DNA of 14,722 bases from Caryophanales bacterium UBA6769 (lineage in GTDB: Bacteria; Bacillota; Bacilli; Bacillales; UBA6769), in assembly GCA_002453275.1 (NCBI GenBank), contig DKGN01000146.1, positions 1 to 14,722 of the forward strand, in the 5' to 3' direction. Shown piece by piece: positions 6,507 through 13,431 of this stretch. Position 1 is the first letter of the stretch; every line of letters begins with the position of its first letter. Both the position numbers and the translations under genes were made by a program. Below the pieces are notes generated by a model, which was not told where the DNA came from, did no database searches, and worked only from the letters and a program-made list of their open reading frames with translations.

Positions 6507-7796
6507 CTAATTGTTTAGCTTTTGAAAAACAGTATGGATCGCTTCAACCGTTTTGGTAATGTCTTCATCGCTATGGGCTGTTGATAGAAATAAGCCTTCA
6601 AACTGTGATGGTGGTAATGAAATTCCTTCCTCTAACATCATTTTAAAATAAGTTGTGAAGTGGTTGAGATTGGAAGTTTTTGCGGTCTCATAATTAATGA
6701 CATCCTCATTCGTAAAAAAGAAACCAATCATCGAGCCTGCGCGGTTAACAGTGAGAGGTATTTCATATTCGTGTGCCGCCTCCTGGATTCCCTTTTCAAG
6801 TATGTCACCTTTTCTACTAAATTCAGCATATGTCTCTTGCTTTAACTGGGAGAGTGTAGCGTATCCAGCTGCCATAGCGAGAGGATTTCCGGACAAGGTT
6901 CCTGCTTGATAAATTGGACCACTTGGGGCAATATGCTCCATAATCTCTTTCTTCCCACCGTATGCTCCGACAGGAAGACCGCCGCCAATGACTTTCCCTA
7001 AGCATGTTATATCAGGCTTCACATTAAAATAACCTTGTGCGCAATGATAAGCCACACGGAAACCTGTCATGACTTCGTCAAAAATGAGTAAGCTCCCATA
7101 GGTTTCAGTAATCGTGCGTAATCCTTCTAAAAATCCAGCCTGTGGCGGCACCACACCCATATTTCCTGCTACAGGCTCAACGATGACTGCAGCAATATCC
7201 TCGCCAAATTGTTCAAATGCATATTCGACTCCAGCTAAATCATTGTATGGAATTGTTATTGTGTTTTTTGCGATACTTTCAGGAACACCAGGGCTATCAG
7301 GTAAGCCTAGCGTCGCAACTCCAGAACCTGCTTTAATGAGCAATGAATCTCCGTGACCGTGATAACATCCCTCGAACTTTACGATTTTATTTCGATTCGT
7401 ATAGCCTCGTGCTAATCTGAGGGCACTCATCGTCGCCTCAGTTCCTGAATTCACCATTCGAATAATTTCAATCGAAGGAACACGCTCAATAACAAGTTCA
7501 GCTAATTCTGTCTCAAGTTCATTAGGTGCCCCAAAGCTTGTTCCCTTTTCAGCTGTTTCTTTAATCGTTTGAACGACATGGTCGTCAGCATGTCCTAAAA
7601 TGAGTGGACCCCACGATAAAACGTAATCAATATATTCATTACCATCAATGTCATAAATTTTAGAACCCTTGCCTTTATCCATGTAAATTGGATTCATGTC
7701 GACAGATCGAAAAGCACGAACCGGACTGTTCACACCACCGGGCATCACTTTCAATGCTTTCTGAAATGCTTCCTTCGAGCGATTAAATGATTTCAA
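6507..7796 (-). CDS. hemL: Glutamate-1-semialdehyde 2,1-aminomutase
   Basis: This 429-residue PLP enzyme converts glutamate-1-semialdehyde to 5-aminolevulinate, the second step of the C5 pathway that begins with HemA. It is a class III aminotransferase-fold protein. The SGTEA motif is at 117-121, DEVMTGFR at 240-247, and the PLP lysine is K268 in CLGKVIGGG. The start is a TTG (7794-7796), with AAGGGGTG 6 nt upstream. No ATG is available until residue 18, inside the conserved VMPGGVNSP segment, so TTG is needed for a full-length protein. It is the last gene of the operon, 27 nt after hemB, and ends on the operon terminator. Confidence 0.97.
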   Translation of the reverse strand: MKSFNRSKEAFQKALKVMPGGVNSPVRAFRSVDMNPIYMDKGKGSKIYDIDGNEYIDYVLSWGPLILGHADDHVVQTIKETAEKGTSFGAPNELETELAELVIERVPSIEIIRMVNSGTEATMSALRLARGYTNRNKIVKFEGCYHGHGDSLLIKAGSGVATLGLPDSPGVPESIAKNTITIPYNDLAGVEYAFEQFGEDIAAVIVEPVAGNMGVVPPQAGFLEGLRTITETYGSLLIFDEVMTGFRVAYHCAQGYFNVKPDITCLGKVIGGGLPVGAYGGKKEIMEHIAPSGPIYQAGTLSGNPLAMAAGYATLSQLKQETYAEFSRKGDILEKGIQEAAHEYEIPLTVNRAGSMIGFFFTNEDVINYETAKTSNLNHFTTYFKMMLEEGISLPPSQFEGLFLSTAHSDEDITKTVEAIHTVFQKLNN

Positions 7797-7802
7797 CGAT
7801 TA

Positions 7803-7810
7803 CACCCCTT
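7803..7810 (-). promoter_or_regulatory. Ribosome binding site deciding the hemL TTG start
   Basis: AAGGGGTG on the minus strand, 6 nt before TTG. This spacing supports initiation at the TTG. Confidence 0.7.
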
Positions 7811-7823
7811 TTTATTGTCTCTT

Positions 7824-8807
7824 TCAACATTCACGTAACCAGCGAGCAATATCTTTTGCATGATAAGTAATAATTAAGTCAGCGCCTGAGCGCTTTAAAC
7901 TTGTCAGTGTTTCAAGGACAATTTCCTTCTCATCAAACAAGCCACTTTGAACGGTTGCTTTTACCATTGAGTATTCTCCACTTACATTGTAAGCGACGAC
8001 TGGGTATGGAAAGGTGTCTTTTAATTCGCGAATAATATCCATAAATGACAATGAAGGCTTCACCATAATGAAATCGGCACCTTCTTCAATATCAGACTCT
8101 GCTTCTCGAATCGCTTCTATCCGATTTGCTGGATCCATTTGATACGTTTTTCGGTCACCAAACTGGGGAGCACTGCCAGCTGCATCACGGAACGGTCCGT
8201 AATAAGCAGACGCATATTTTACGGAATAAGCCATGATCGGTACGTGTTCAAGCCCTTCTTCGTCTAAACTGTTGCGAATCGCGAGGACAAAGCCATCAAT
8301 CATGCTTGAAGGGGCAATAATATCGGCACCCGCCTTTGCTTGAGAAATAGCTGTTTTTGCATGTAATGTTAAGCTTTCGTCGTTGACGATAATTCCTTCT
8401 TTAATGACCCCACAATGACCGTGATCAGTATATTGACATAGACACGTATCAGCAATAACCGTTAGTTGGGGTTCTGTTTCTTTCACTAGTCGAATGGCAC
8501 GTTGTACGATCCCTTCGGGATTATATGCTTCAGAACCGATCTCATCTTTCTTTAGAGGTACACCGAATAACATGATCGCCTTAATACCAAGCGCAATGAT
8601 ATCTTTAATTTCAGAACGTAATAAATCAAGAGAAAGGTGGTACACGCCTGGCATTGATGGTATTTCTTTTTTTATATTTTCTCCTTCTACGACAAAAAGC
8701 GGATAAATTAGATCGTTCGTATGTAATGTCGTCTCACTTACTAATTTTCTTATACTGTCGCTTTGACGTAATCGGCGATGACGCCGGAAATGAATCAGAT
8801 CACTCAT
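7824..8807 (-). CDS. hemB: Delta-aminolevulinic acid dehydratase (porphobilinogen synthase)
   Basis: This 327-residue TIM-barrel enzyme condenses two 5-aminolevulinate molecules into porphobilinogen in the cytosol. The two Schiff-base lysines are visible: K197 in AYSVKYASAYYGPFRDA and K250 in IMVKPSLSFMD. Cysteines C122, C124 and C132 in DTCLCQYTDHGHCG form the zinc site of the zinc-dependent class. Length is normal. GAGGAGGA lies before the ATG at 8805-8807. The start overlaps the hemD stop by 8 nt, so translation is probably coupled. Confidence 0.98.
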   Translation of the reverse strand: MSDLIHFRRHRRLRQSDSIRKLVSETTLHTNDLIYPLFVVEGENIKKEIPSMPGVYHLSLDLLRSEIKDIIALGIKAIMLFGVPLKKDEIGSEAYNPEGIVQRAIRLVKETEPQLTVIADTCLCQYTDHGHCGVIKEGIIVNDESLTLHAKTAISQAKAGADIIAPSSMIDGFVLAIRNSLDEEGLEHVPIMAYSVKYASAYYGPFRDAAGSAPQFGDRKTYQMDPANRIEAIREAESDIEEGADFIMVKPSLSFMDIIRELKDTFPYPVVAYNVSGEYSMVKATVQSGLFDEKEIVLETLTSLKRSGADLIITYHAKDIARWLREC

Positions 8808-9600
8808 CTTTATTCCTCCTCATAAAATACGCAGTCATCTCTTCTAGCAACCCGTCGGTTGTATTCACGCTCGCAATAACTCCGGGGGTTAACTGATTGT
8901 CAAGCATCGTTCTTTCCGTTATCGGGCCAATGGCAGCGAGACACGTATTCGTTATAGCTTCACGCCAATTATAACCATTTAATAATTCGATAAAGTGTGT
9001 GACCGTTGAAGAACTTGTAAAGGCGATTGCATCAACGGTACGGTCAATGACCTCATACACTAAGTCTGGTTGTGCCTTTTCGTTAATGATTGTCTCATAG
9101 GCAATGACATCTTCAACATACATTCCATTCTGTCTTAAACAGTCCGGTAATACATCTCGAGCTAGATTGCCTCTTGCCATTAATACTCGTTCACCACGAC
9201 GTAGTTTTTGTAACAATGCCTCAACTAATGCTTCTGCTGTGAAATCACCTTCTGGAATTAAATGACCAGCATATCCATGCGCCACGACCGCTTCGAGTGT
9301 TTTCGTTCCGACGACAGCTATTTTTAATTTGAGTAATTTTTCAGGATGAATGCCTAGCTCCTCGTATAATGAAAAGAATGCTTTTACCCCATTTTGACTC
9401 GTTAAGACGAGCCAATCAAACTGTTGGATCCGAGAGAGCGAATCAATCATAGGAGCTACATTGTTCGGCGATCCGATCGTGAGCAGTGGGATAACAACAG
9501 GTATTCCACCTAACGTTCGAACTTTATTTGCAAATTGTTGAGCTTGTGGCTTCGCTCGTGTGATGAGAATTCGCTTCCCTTTGAGCGGTTTACTTTTCAT
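8800..9600 (-). CDS. hemD: Uroporphyrinogen-III synthase
   Basis: This protein of about 266 residues closes and inverts ring D of hydroxymethylbilane to give uroporphyrinogen III. HemD is poorly conserved. The family is recognised from the N-terminal KRILITRAKPQAQQF strand and helix, LVLTSQNGVKAF, the IAFTSSSTVTHF segment and CLAAIGPIT, together with its place between hemC and hemB. I use the ATG at 9598-9600; an in-frame TTG two codons upstream (9606) is also possible, and neither has a strong ribosome binding site. The start lies inside the end of hemC (11-nt overlap), so translational coupling to hemC is likely and may explain the weak site. Confidence 0.93.
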   Translation of the reverse strand: MKSKPLKGKRILITRAKPQAQQFANKVRTLGGIPVVIPLLTIGSPNNVAPMIDSLSRIQQFDWLVLTSQNGVKAFFSLYEELGIHPEKLLKLKIAVVGTKTLEAVVAHGYAGHLIPEGDFTAEALVEALLQKLRRGERVLMARGNLARDVLPDCLRQNGMYVEDVIAYETIINEKAQPDLVYEVIDRTVDAIAFTSSSTVTHFIELLNGYNWREAITNTCLAAIGPITERTMLDNQLTPGVIASVNTTDGLLEEMTAYFMRRNKDE

Positions 9601-10528
9601 TGTCAAGTTCTTCTTTCACACGATCAAGTATCTCTTTCGCTCCCCTTCTCATCAAATCATCTGCTAGCATTTTTCCTAATTGTTCAGGTTCTTGCCCTTT
9701 TAAAGTATCACTTATAATGACCGAGCCGTCTGGCTCTCCTACAAGACCTGTTAAGCGAACGGTATCCTTATCAACAACTTCTGAGTATGCAGCAATTGGA
9801 ACTTGGCAGCCTCCTTCAAGTCTGTGTAAAAATGCACGCTCCGCCGAAACAGTTCGAGACGTTTCCGCGTCGTTTAACTTCAACAGTAATTCACGCATTT
9901 TCTCGTCACTTTCACGACATTGGATTGCTAATGCCCCTTGTCCTACCGCAGGTAAACAGTCTTCTACTGAAAGATATTCAGTCACAACTTCATCCGTCCA
10001 GCCCATTCTTTGGAGTCCTGCGACAGCTAACAGAATAGCGTCGTATTCACCTTCATTTAATTTCCGTAAACGGGTTTCAATGTTTCCACGAATCCATTTA
10101 ATTTTTAAATCTGGACGCTTAGCTAACACTTGTGTTGATCTTCTTAAACTACTTGTACCTACAATCGCACCGCTCGGCATTGAGTCAAGTGAGTCATAGT
10201 GATTAGAAATGAAAGCATCTCGGTGATCCGCTCTTTCTGGAATGCTTGCAATCATTAATCCTTCAGGAAGCTCAGCTGGCATATCTTTCATACTATGAAC
10301 TGCTAAATCAATCTCTCCGTTGAGCATGGCTAACTCCAACTCTTTAACGAAAAGCCCCTTGCCTCCTACTTTGGACAACATCACATCTAAAATGCGATCA
10401 CCTTTTGTCATAATTTCCTTTACTTCGTATTCAATTGGCAATTGTAATTGTTTGAGCCGTTCAATCACCCACTTCGTCTGGGTCAATGCTAAATTACTCG
10501 TTCTTGAACCTACTACAACTTTATCCAT
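9590..10528 (-). CDS. hemC: Hydroxymethylbilane synthase (porphobilinogen deaminase)
   Basis: This 312-residue enzyme polymerises four porphobilinogens into the linear tetrapyrrole hydroxymethylbilane. It shows VGSRTSNLALTQT at the N-terminus, the catalytic aspartate D82 in LAVHSMKDMP, the Arg-rich GTSSLRRSTQ substrate-binding segment, and the dipyrromethane-cofactor cysteine C241 in LEGGCQVPIA. The length is usual. TAGGAGGAAAG stands 5-7 nt before the ATG at 10526-10528. It follows hemX by 31 nt and overlaps hemD. Confidence 0.98.
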   Translation of the reverse strand: MDKVVVGSRTSNLALTQTKWVIERLKQLQLPIEYEVKEIMTKGDRILDVMLSKVGGKGLFVKELELAMLNGEIDLAVHSMKDMPAELPEGLMIASIPERADHRDAFISNHYDSLDSMPSGAIVGTSSLRRSTQVLAKRPDLKIKWIRGNIETRLRKLNEGEYDAILLAVAGLQRMGWTDEVVTEYLSVEDCLPAVGQGALAIQCRESDEKMRELLLKLNDAETSRTVSAERAFLHRLEGGCQVPIAAYSEVVDKDTVRLTGLVGEPDGSVIISDTLKGQEPEQLGKMLADDLMRRGAKEILDRVKEELDNEK

Positions 10529-10559
10529 TTTTGCTTTCCTCCTAAAGACAGCCTTGGAA

Positions 10560-11381
10560 CTACCACCAATGAAACTTAGAAAATGATCGCGATAAGAAGA
10601 TATTGATTAACAATAATAGAAACGCGGCAATATTAATAAGAGCTAATTTTTTTCCTTGTTCCCTTCGCATAAACTTTACATATAAATACCCACAATACGC
10701 GATTAAAACAATGATCGAAGTGACTACTTTTGCATCAAAGTAAACGATATGTTCAAGTGCCAATTGACTCCAGATCAAACCCCAAATTAAGCTAACTAAT
10801 AATAACGGCACACCGATCATTGTGAAAAATGCTGACAGCCGATCAAGCTCTGTTAAACTTCCAAATCTGCCTAACCTCTTTAAGCTTAATTTGTTTTTTA
10901 TAATTTCATATTGGATAAAATACATAAGAGCAAATACGAATGAGAGCGTAAATGCGGCATATGCTAAAAATGCCATTGCAATATGCATAAAAAATAGTTC
11001 TGTTGTCATCGTCTCCGTTATGAATGGAGATAATTCATTTTCTCGTGAAAATAAATGAACAGACATCATAATAAAACCAATAATATTGGCAAAAAACACA
11101 AAAAAGTCAATCTGAGAAAACCAGTTTATAAGTAAGGATAACGTAATGATAATTAAGGATACTAAATATAATCCTTCAAAGGGAGATAAGATCGGAACTT
11201 GATTATATTTGAAAACTCTAATTAGAAAATACGTCGTTTGTAACGCCCAAACAATTGAAAGCAACCAGAAAGCAAAACGATTTGCCTTCCGGTTGTTTTG
11301 TAAAAAATCTATGAAATATCCGAGTAAAGAAATCGCATATAAGATAACAGTAATTTCATAAATCCAATCCATATCTTGCAA
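10560..11381 (-). CDS. hemX: HemX, CcsA-like membrane protein of the haem operon
   Basis: This 273-residue integral membrane protein has about eight helices (near residues 8-26, 37-56, 69-86, 91-110, 129-157, 188-205, 218-237 and 247-265). It belongs to the cytochrome c assembly / CcsA-like family, with a conserved His133 in ELFFMHIAM at the start of helix 5. In B. subtilis HemX lowers the level of glutamyl-tRNA reductase; its mechanism is not settled. The start is taken as TTG (11379-11381), because AGGAGGG sits 7 nt upstream. The ATG three codons later would be 16 nt from that site. It starts 17 nt after hemA and precedes hemC, the usual Bacillus order. Confidence 0.93.
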   Translation of the reverse strand: MQDMDWIYEITVILYAISLLGYFIDFLQNNRKANRFAFWLLSIVWALQTTYFLIRVFKYNQVPILSPFEGLYLVSLIIITLSLLINWFSQIDFFVFFANIIGFIMMSVHLFSRENELSPFITETMTTELFFMHIAMAFLAYAAFTLSFVFALMYFIQYEIIKNKLSLKRLGRFGSLTELDRLSAFFTMIGVPLLLVSLIWGLIWSQLALEHIVYFDAKVVTSIIVLIAYCGYLYVKFMRREQGKKLALINIAAFLLLLINIFLSRSFSKFHWW

Positions 11382-11388
11382 TCGTATG

Positions 11389-11395
11389 CCCTCCT
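11389..11395 (-). promoter_or_regulatory. Ribosome binding site deciding the hemX TTG start
   Basis: AGGAGGG on the minus strand, 7 nt before the TTG and 16 nt before the nearest ATG. Confidence 0.65.
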
Positions 11396-11398
11396 CTC

Positions 11399-12775
11399 TT
11401 AGGGGCGGAGCGGCATTTCTTTTAAAGAAGCTGGCGCTGTTGCTTCTAGTTCATTTTTTTTACTTGTCGCCTCTCTCTCAAGTCGCTGCTTTTCTTTCTC
11501 ACGGGCTACTTCTTCTTCGATCGCGAAGATCCGAATAAAATTTTCCAAAACTTGTTTTGATTTTGGCTCAGCAGCCATTTCTTTTAAACCTAATATCGGA
11601 TCTCTTAACATTTGATTAATAATGCTTTTAGTATGTTTACTAATGACGGCCCTTTCTCTTTCTGTTAAGTCAGGAAGCTTACGCTCGATACTTGACATCG
11701 TTGTCGATTGAATGGCTAATGCCTTCGTCCGAATTGCGGTGATCAATGGGACAACGCCTAATGTATTTACCCATGTATTGAACTCTTCAATCGCCTCTTC
11801 AATCATTCCTTCAATCGTTTCGGCAATTTTTTTTCGTTCGCTTAAATTATTCTCAACAATTTGATTTAAATCATCAATATTGTACAAAAAGACACTATCC
11901 AAATCATTAAGCGTCGGATCCAAATCTCTCGGAACTGCGATATCAATAAGAAATAACGGACGGCCTTTTCGCTTTTTTATAATTGGTTCAATCTGTTCGG
12001 GTGTCACGACAAATTCTGTCGAAGCAGTCGAACTGATTAAAATATCACATGACGAGATTGCATCTTGTAGATTCACTAACGGTAGCGCTCTCCCATTCAA
12101 TTGAGAGGCTAACTCAGCTGCATTTTCATAGGTTCGATTTAAGACGGTAATTGACTTAACCCCATCACTTTGTAGATGTTTGGCTGTTAATTGACTCGTC
12201 TCACCCGCCCCTAAAATGACAACTTGCTTATTTTTCAAATGGCCAAAAATAGATTTAGCAAGCTGCACCGCTGCATAGCTAACAGAAACTGGTGATTCAT
12301 CGATTCCAGTTTCGGAATGAGCTCGTTTTGCTAACGTAATCACTTGTTTAAATAGTTCGTTGAAAATCGTTCCTGTTGTTCCTGTTTTTTGTGCAAGTAA
12401 AAATGCATCTGTTACTTGACCGAGAATTTGAGTTTCCCCTAAAACCATTGAATCGAGTCCACAAGCTACTTTAAATAAATGTTCCACACATTCATCATTT
12501 TCATAAATGTGTAAAAATGGAGCAAATGATTCTTGTGGAAGTGAAAACCATTCACTTAAAAAGACCTTCGTATAATAACGCCCCGTGTGGAGTTGATCAC
12601 AAACGACATACAATTCAGTTCGATTACAAGTAGAAAGAATCACACTTTCCAAAACACTTTTTGAATGCCGTAAATTTACTAGCCCTTGAGGGAGACTTTC
12701 GTCAGCGAACGTCATCTTTTCTCTGATTTCTATTGGTGCTTTTTTATGATTTAAACTTACTACAATCGTGTGCAA
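11399..12775 (-). CDS. hemA: Glutamyl-tRNA reductase
   Basis: This 458-residue NADPH-dependent enzyme reduces glutamyl-tRNA to glutamate-1-semialdehyde, the first committed and regulated step of haem synthesis. The catalytic domain has STCNRTELY with nucleophile C50, SMVLGETQILGQV near 109-121, and HSETGI near 153. The Rossmann domain begins at VVILGAGETS (about 185-194). A dimerisation domain follows, then a highly charged tail of about 40 residues. I choose the TTG at 12773-12775 rather than the in-frame GTG at 12784. AGAGGGTGA lies 5 nt before the TTG but overlaps the GTG, and the TTG places the cysteine at residue 50, as in known HemA proteins. One odd point is that the nucleotide loop reads GETSQ where many homologues have G-E/K-M-G-E. 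Confidence 0.96.
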   Translation of the reverse strand: MHTIVVSLNHKKAPIEIREKMTFADESLPQGLVNLRHSKSVLESVILSTCNRTELYVVCDQLHTGRYYTKVFLSEWFSLPQESFAPFLHIYENDECVEHLFKVACGLDSMVLGETQILGQVTDAFLLAQKTGTTGTIFNELFKQVITLAKRAHSETGIDESPVSVSYAAVQLAKSIFGHLKNKQVVILGAGETSQLTAKHLQSDGVKSITVLNRTYENAAELASQLNGRALPLVNLQDAISSCDILISSTASTEFVVTPEQIEPIIKKRKGRPLFLIDIAVPRDLDPTLNDLDSVFLYNIDDLNQIVENNLSERKKIAETIEGMIEEAIEEFNTWVNTLGVVPLITAIRTKALAIQSTTMSSIERKLPDLTERERAVISKHTKSIINQMLRDPILGLKEMAAEPKSKQVLENFIRIFAIEEEVAREKEKQRLEREATSKKNELEATAPASLKEMPLRP

Positions 12776-12780
12776 CCGGT

Positions 12781-12789
12781 TCACCCTCT
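12781..12789 (-). promoter_or_regulatory. Ribosome binding site deciding the hemA TTG start
   Basis: AGAGGGTGA on the minus strand, 5 nt before the TTG. It contains the alternative GTG itself, so it cannot serve that codon. Confidence 0.7.
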
Positions 12790-12806
12790 ATATTCAACTT
12801 AGTTCT

Positions 12807-12837
12807 AGTTTAACATGTACGCTTCATCTTCATCCAA
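12807..12837 (-). promoter_or_regulatory. Possible hem operon promoter
   Basis: Minus strand: extended -10 TG-T-TAAACT (hexamer at 12807-12812) with TTGGAT (12832-12837) 19 nt upstream. Spacing is long, but an extended -10 can compensate. The leader would be about 25 nt. A second weaker pair, TTGATT-N17-CATACT, lies about 80 nt further upstream. Confidence 0.35.
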
Positions 12838-12865
12838 AATTTTGTGAAAAATACATGAAGACATA

Positions 12866-12874
12866 TGTTATGAT
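12866..12874 (+). promoter_or_regulatory. Possible extended -10 promoter for the divergent membrane-protein gene
   Basis: TGTTATGAT gives an extended -10 (TG-n-TATGAT) about 72 nt before the start at 12946. No good -35 is present at 16-18 nt, so only the -10 supports it. It lies about 30 nt from the hemA promoter candidate, in the same divergent region. Confidence 0.35.
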
Positions 12875-12945
12875 GGTTGTCGAGATCTTTTGATAAGTAT
12901 GTCAGAAAACTTGACACGAATCAAACGTAATGGAGTGTTCAATAT

Positions 12946-13413
12946 ATGAAGAATCAACGGCTTTTTATCGGGACACTTTTAATTGGAATTGGTGGCTTTT
13001 TTTTACTTGATTCCCTTAACCTTCCCTTTGCTCAAGCTTTTTTACACTGGCCAATTATTTTAATTATTATCGGAATTGCCTTTCTCGTGAACGGAACAAT
13101 TGGAAAAGAACAACACGCACTGTTCCCTGGTGTTTTGTTATTCGGTCTTGGCTTTCACTTTTTTGCCAAATTATCCATCCCCTCCTGGCCTGACAGCTGG
13201 GGGATGTACACATTGATAATCGGGATTGCCTTTTTATTTCAAAAAAACGCAAAATTTACGACCGCATTTCTTTTAATAGGAATTTCCATTATTGAGCTTT
13301 TTTATTCTGATCTTGAAATTTGGAAATCGGTATTAGTTACGTATTTAAGTAAATACTGGCCCTTAATTTTAATCGGATTTGGAATCTATTTTATGTTTTT
13401 CAAAAAGAAATAA
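12946..13413 (+). CDS. LiaI/LiaF-like (DUF5668-type) repetitive membrane protein
   Basis: This 155-residue membrane protein is almost entirely hydrophobic, with about six short helices. The N-terminal pattern (RLFIGTLLIGIGGFFLLD followed by HWPIILIIIGIAFLVNG) is typical of the transmembrane region of LiaI, LiaF and related DUF5668 proteins, some of which act in cell-envelope stress systems. No soluble LiaF-type C-terminal domain is present, and the protein ends KKK. The same two-helix unit recurs three times with a period near 50 residues. TGGAGTG precedes the ATG by about 7 nt. It is divergent from hemA, where B. subtilis has a small membrane-protein gene, ysxD; orthology is possible but not shown. 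No LiaRS-like regulator is nearby, so function is unassigned. Confidence 0.82.
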   Translation: MKNQRLFIGTLLIGIGGFFLLDSLNLPFAQAFLHWPIILIIIGIAFLVNGTIGKEQHALFPGVLLFGLGFHFFAKLSIPSWPDSWGMYTLIIGIAFLFQKNAKFTTAFLLIGISIIELFYSDLEIWKSVLVTYLSKYWPLILIGFGIYFMFFKKK

Positions 13414-13431
13414 GCAGGCTATTAGCCTGCT
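13413..13431. terminator. Shared bidirectional terminator between convergent genes
   Basis: A perfect 8-bp stem, AGCAGGCT/AGCCTGCT, with loop ATT overlaps both stop codons. On the minus strand it is followed by TTATTTCTTTTTG. On the plus strand the T-run (GCGTTTTTT) begins about 7 nt later, so it is stronger for the MFS gene than for the plus-strand gene. Confidence 0.75.

Noticed and set aside
9600..10199. 199-codon open frame on the plus strand opposite hemC
   Set aside because: It is exactly antisense to a well-conserved gene, has no ribosome binding site and a Ser-rich composition typical of a shadow frame.
12776..12784. GTG start of hemA three codons upstream
   Set aside because: The ribosome binding site overlaps this GTG, and the catalytic cysteine would be at 53 instead of 50.
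12862..12870. Sigma-K-like CATATGTTA upstream of the LiaF-like gene
   Set aside because: The -10 pattern fits CATAnnnTA, but no AC lies 16 or 17 nt upstream.
12841..12880. PerR- or Fur-like operator near hemA
   Set aside because: Only an 8-bp palindrome (ACATATGT) is present; no match to TTATAATnATTATAA was found.
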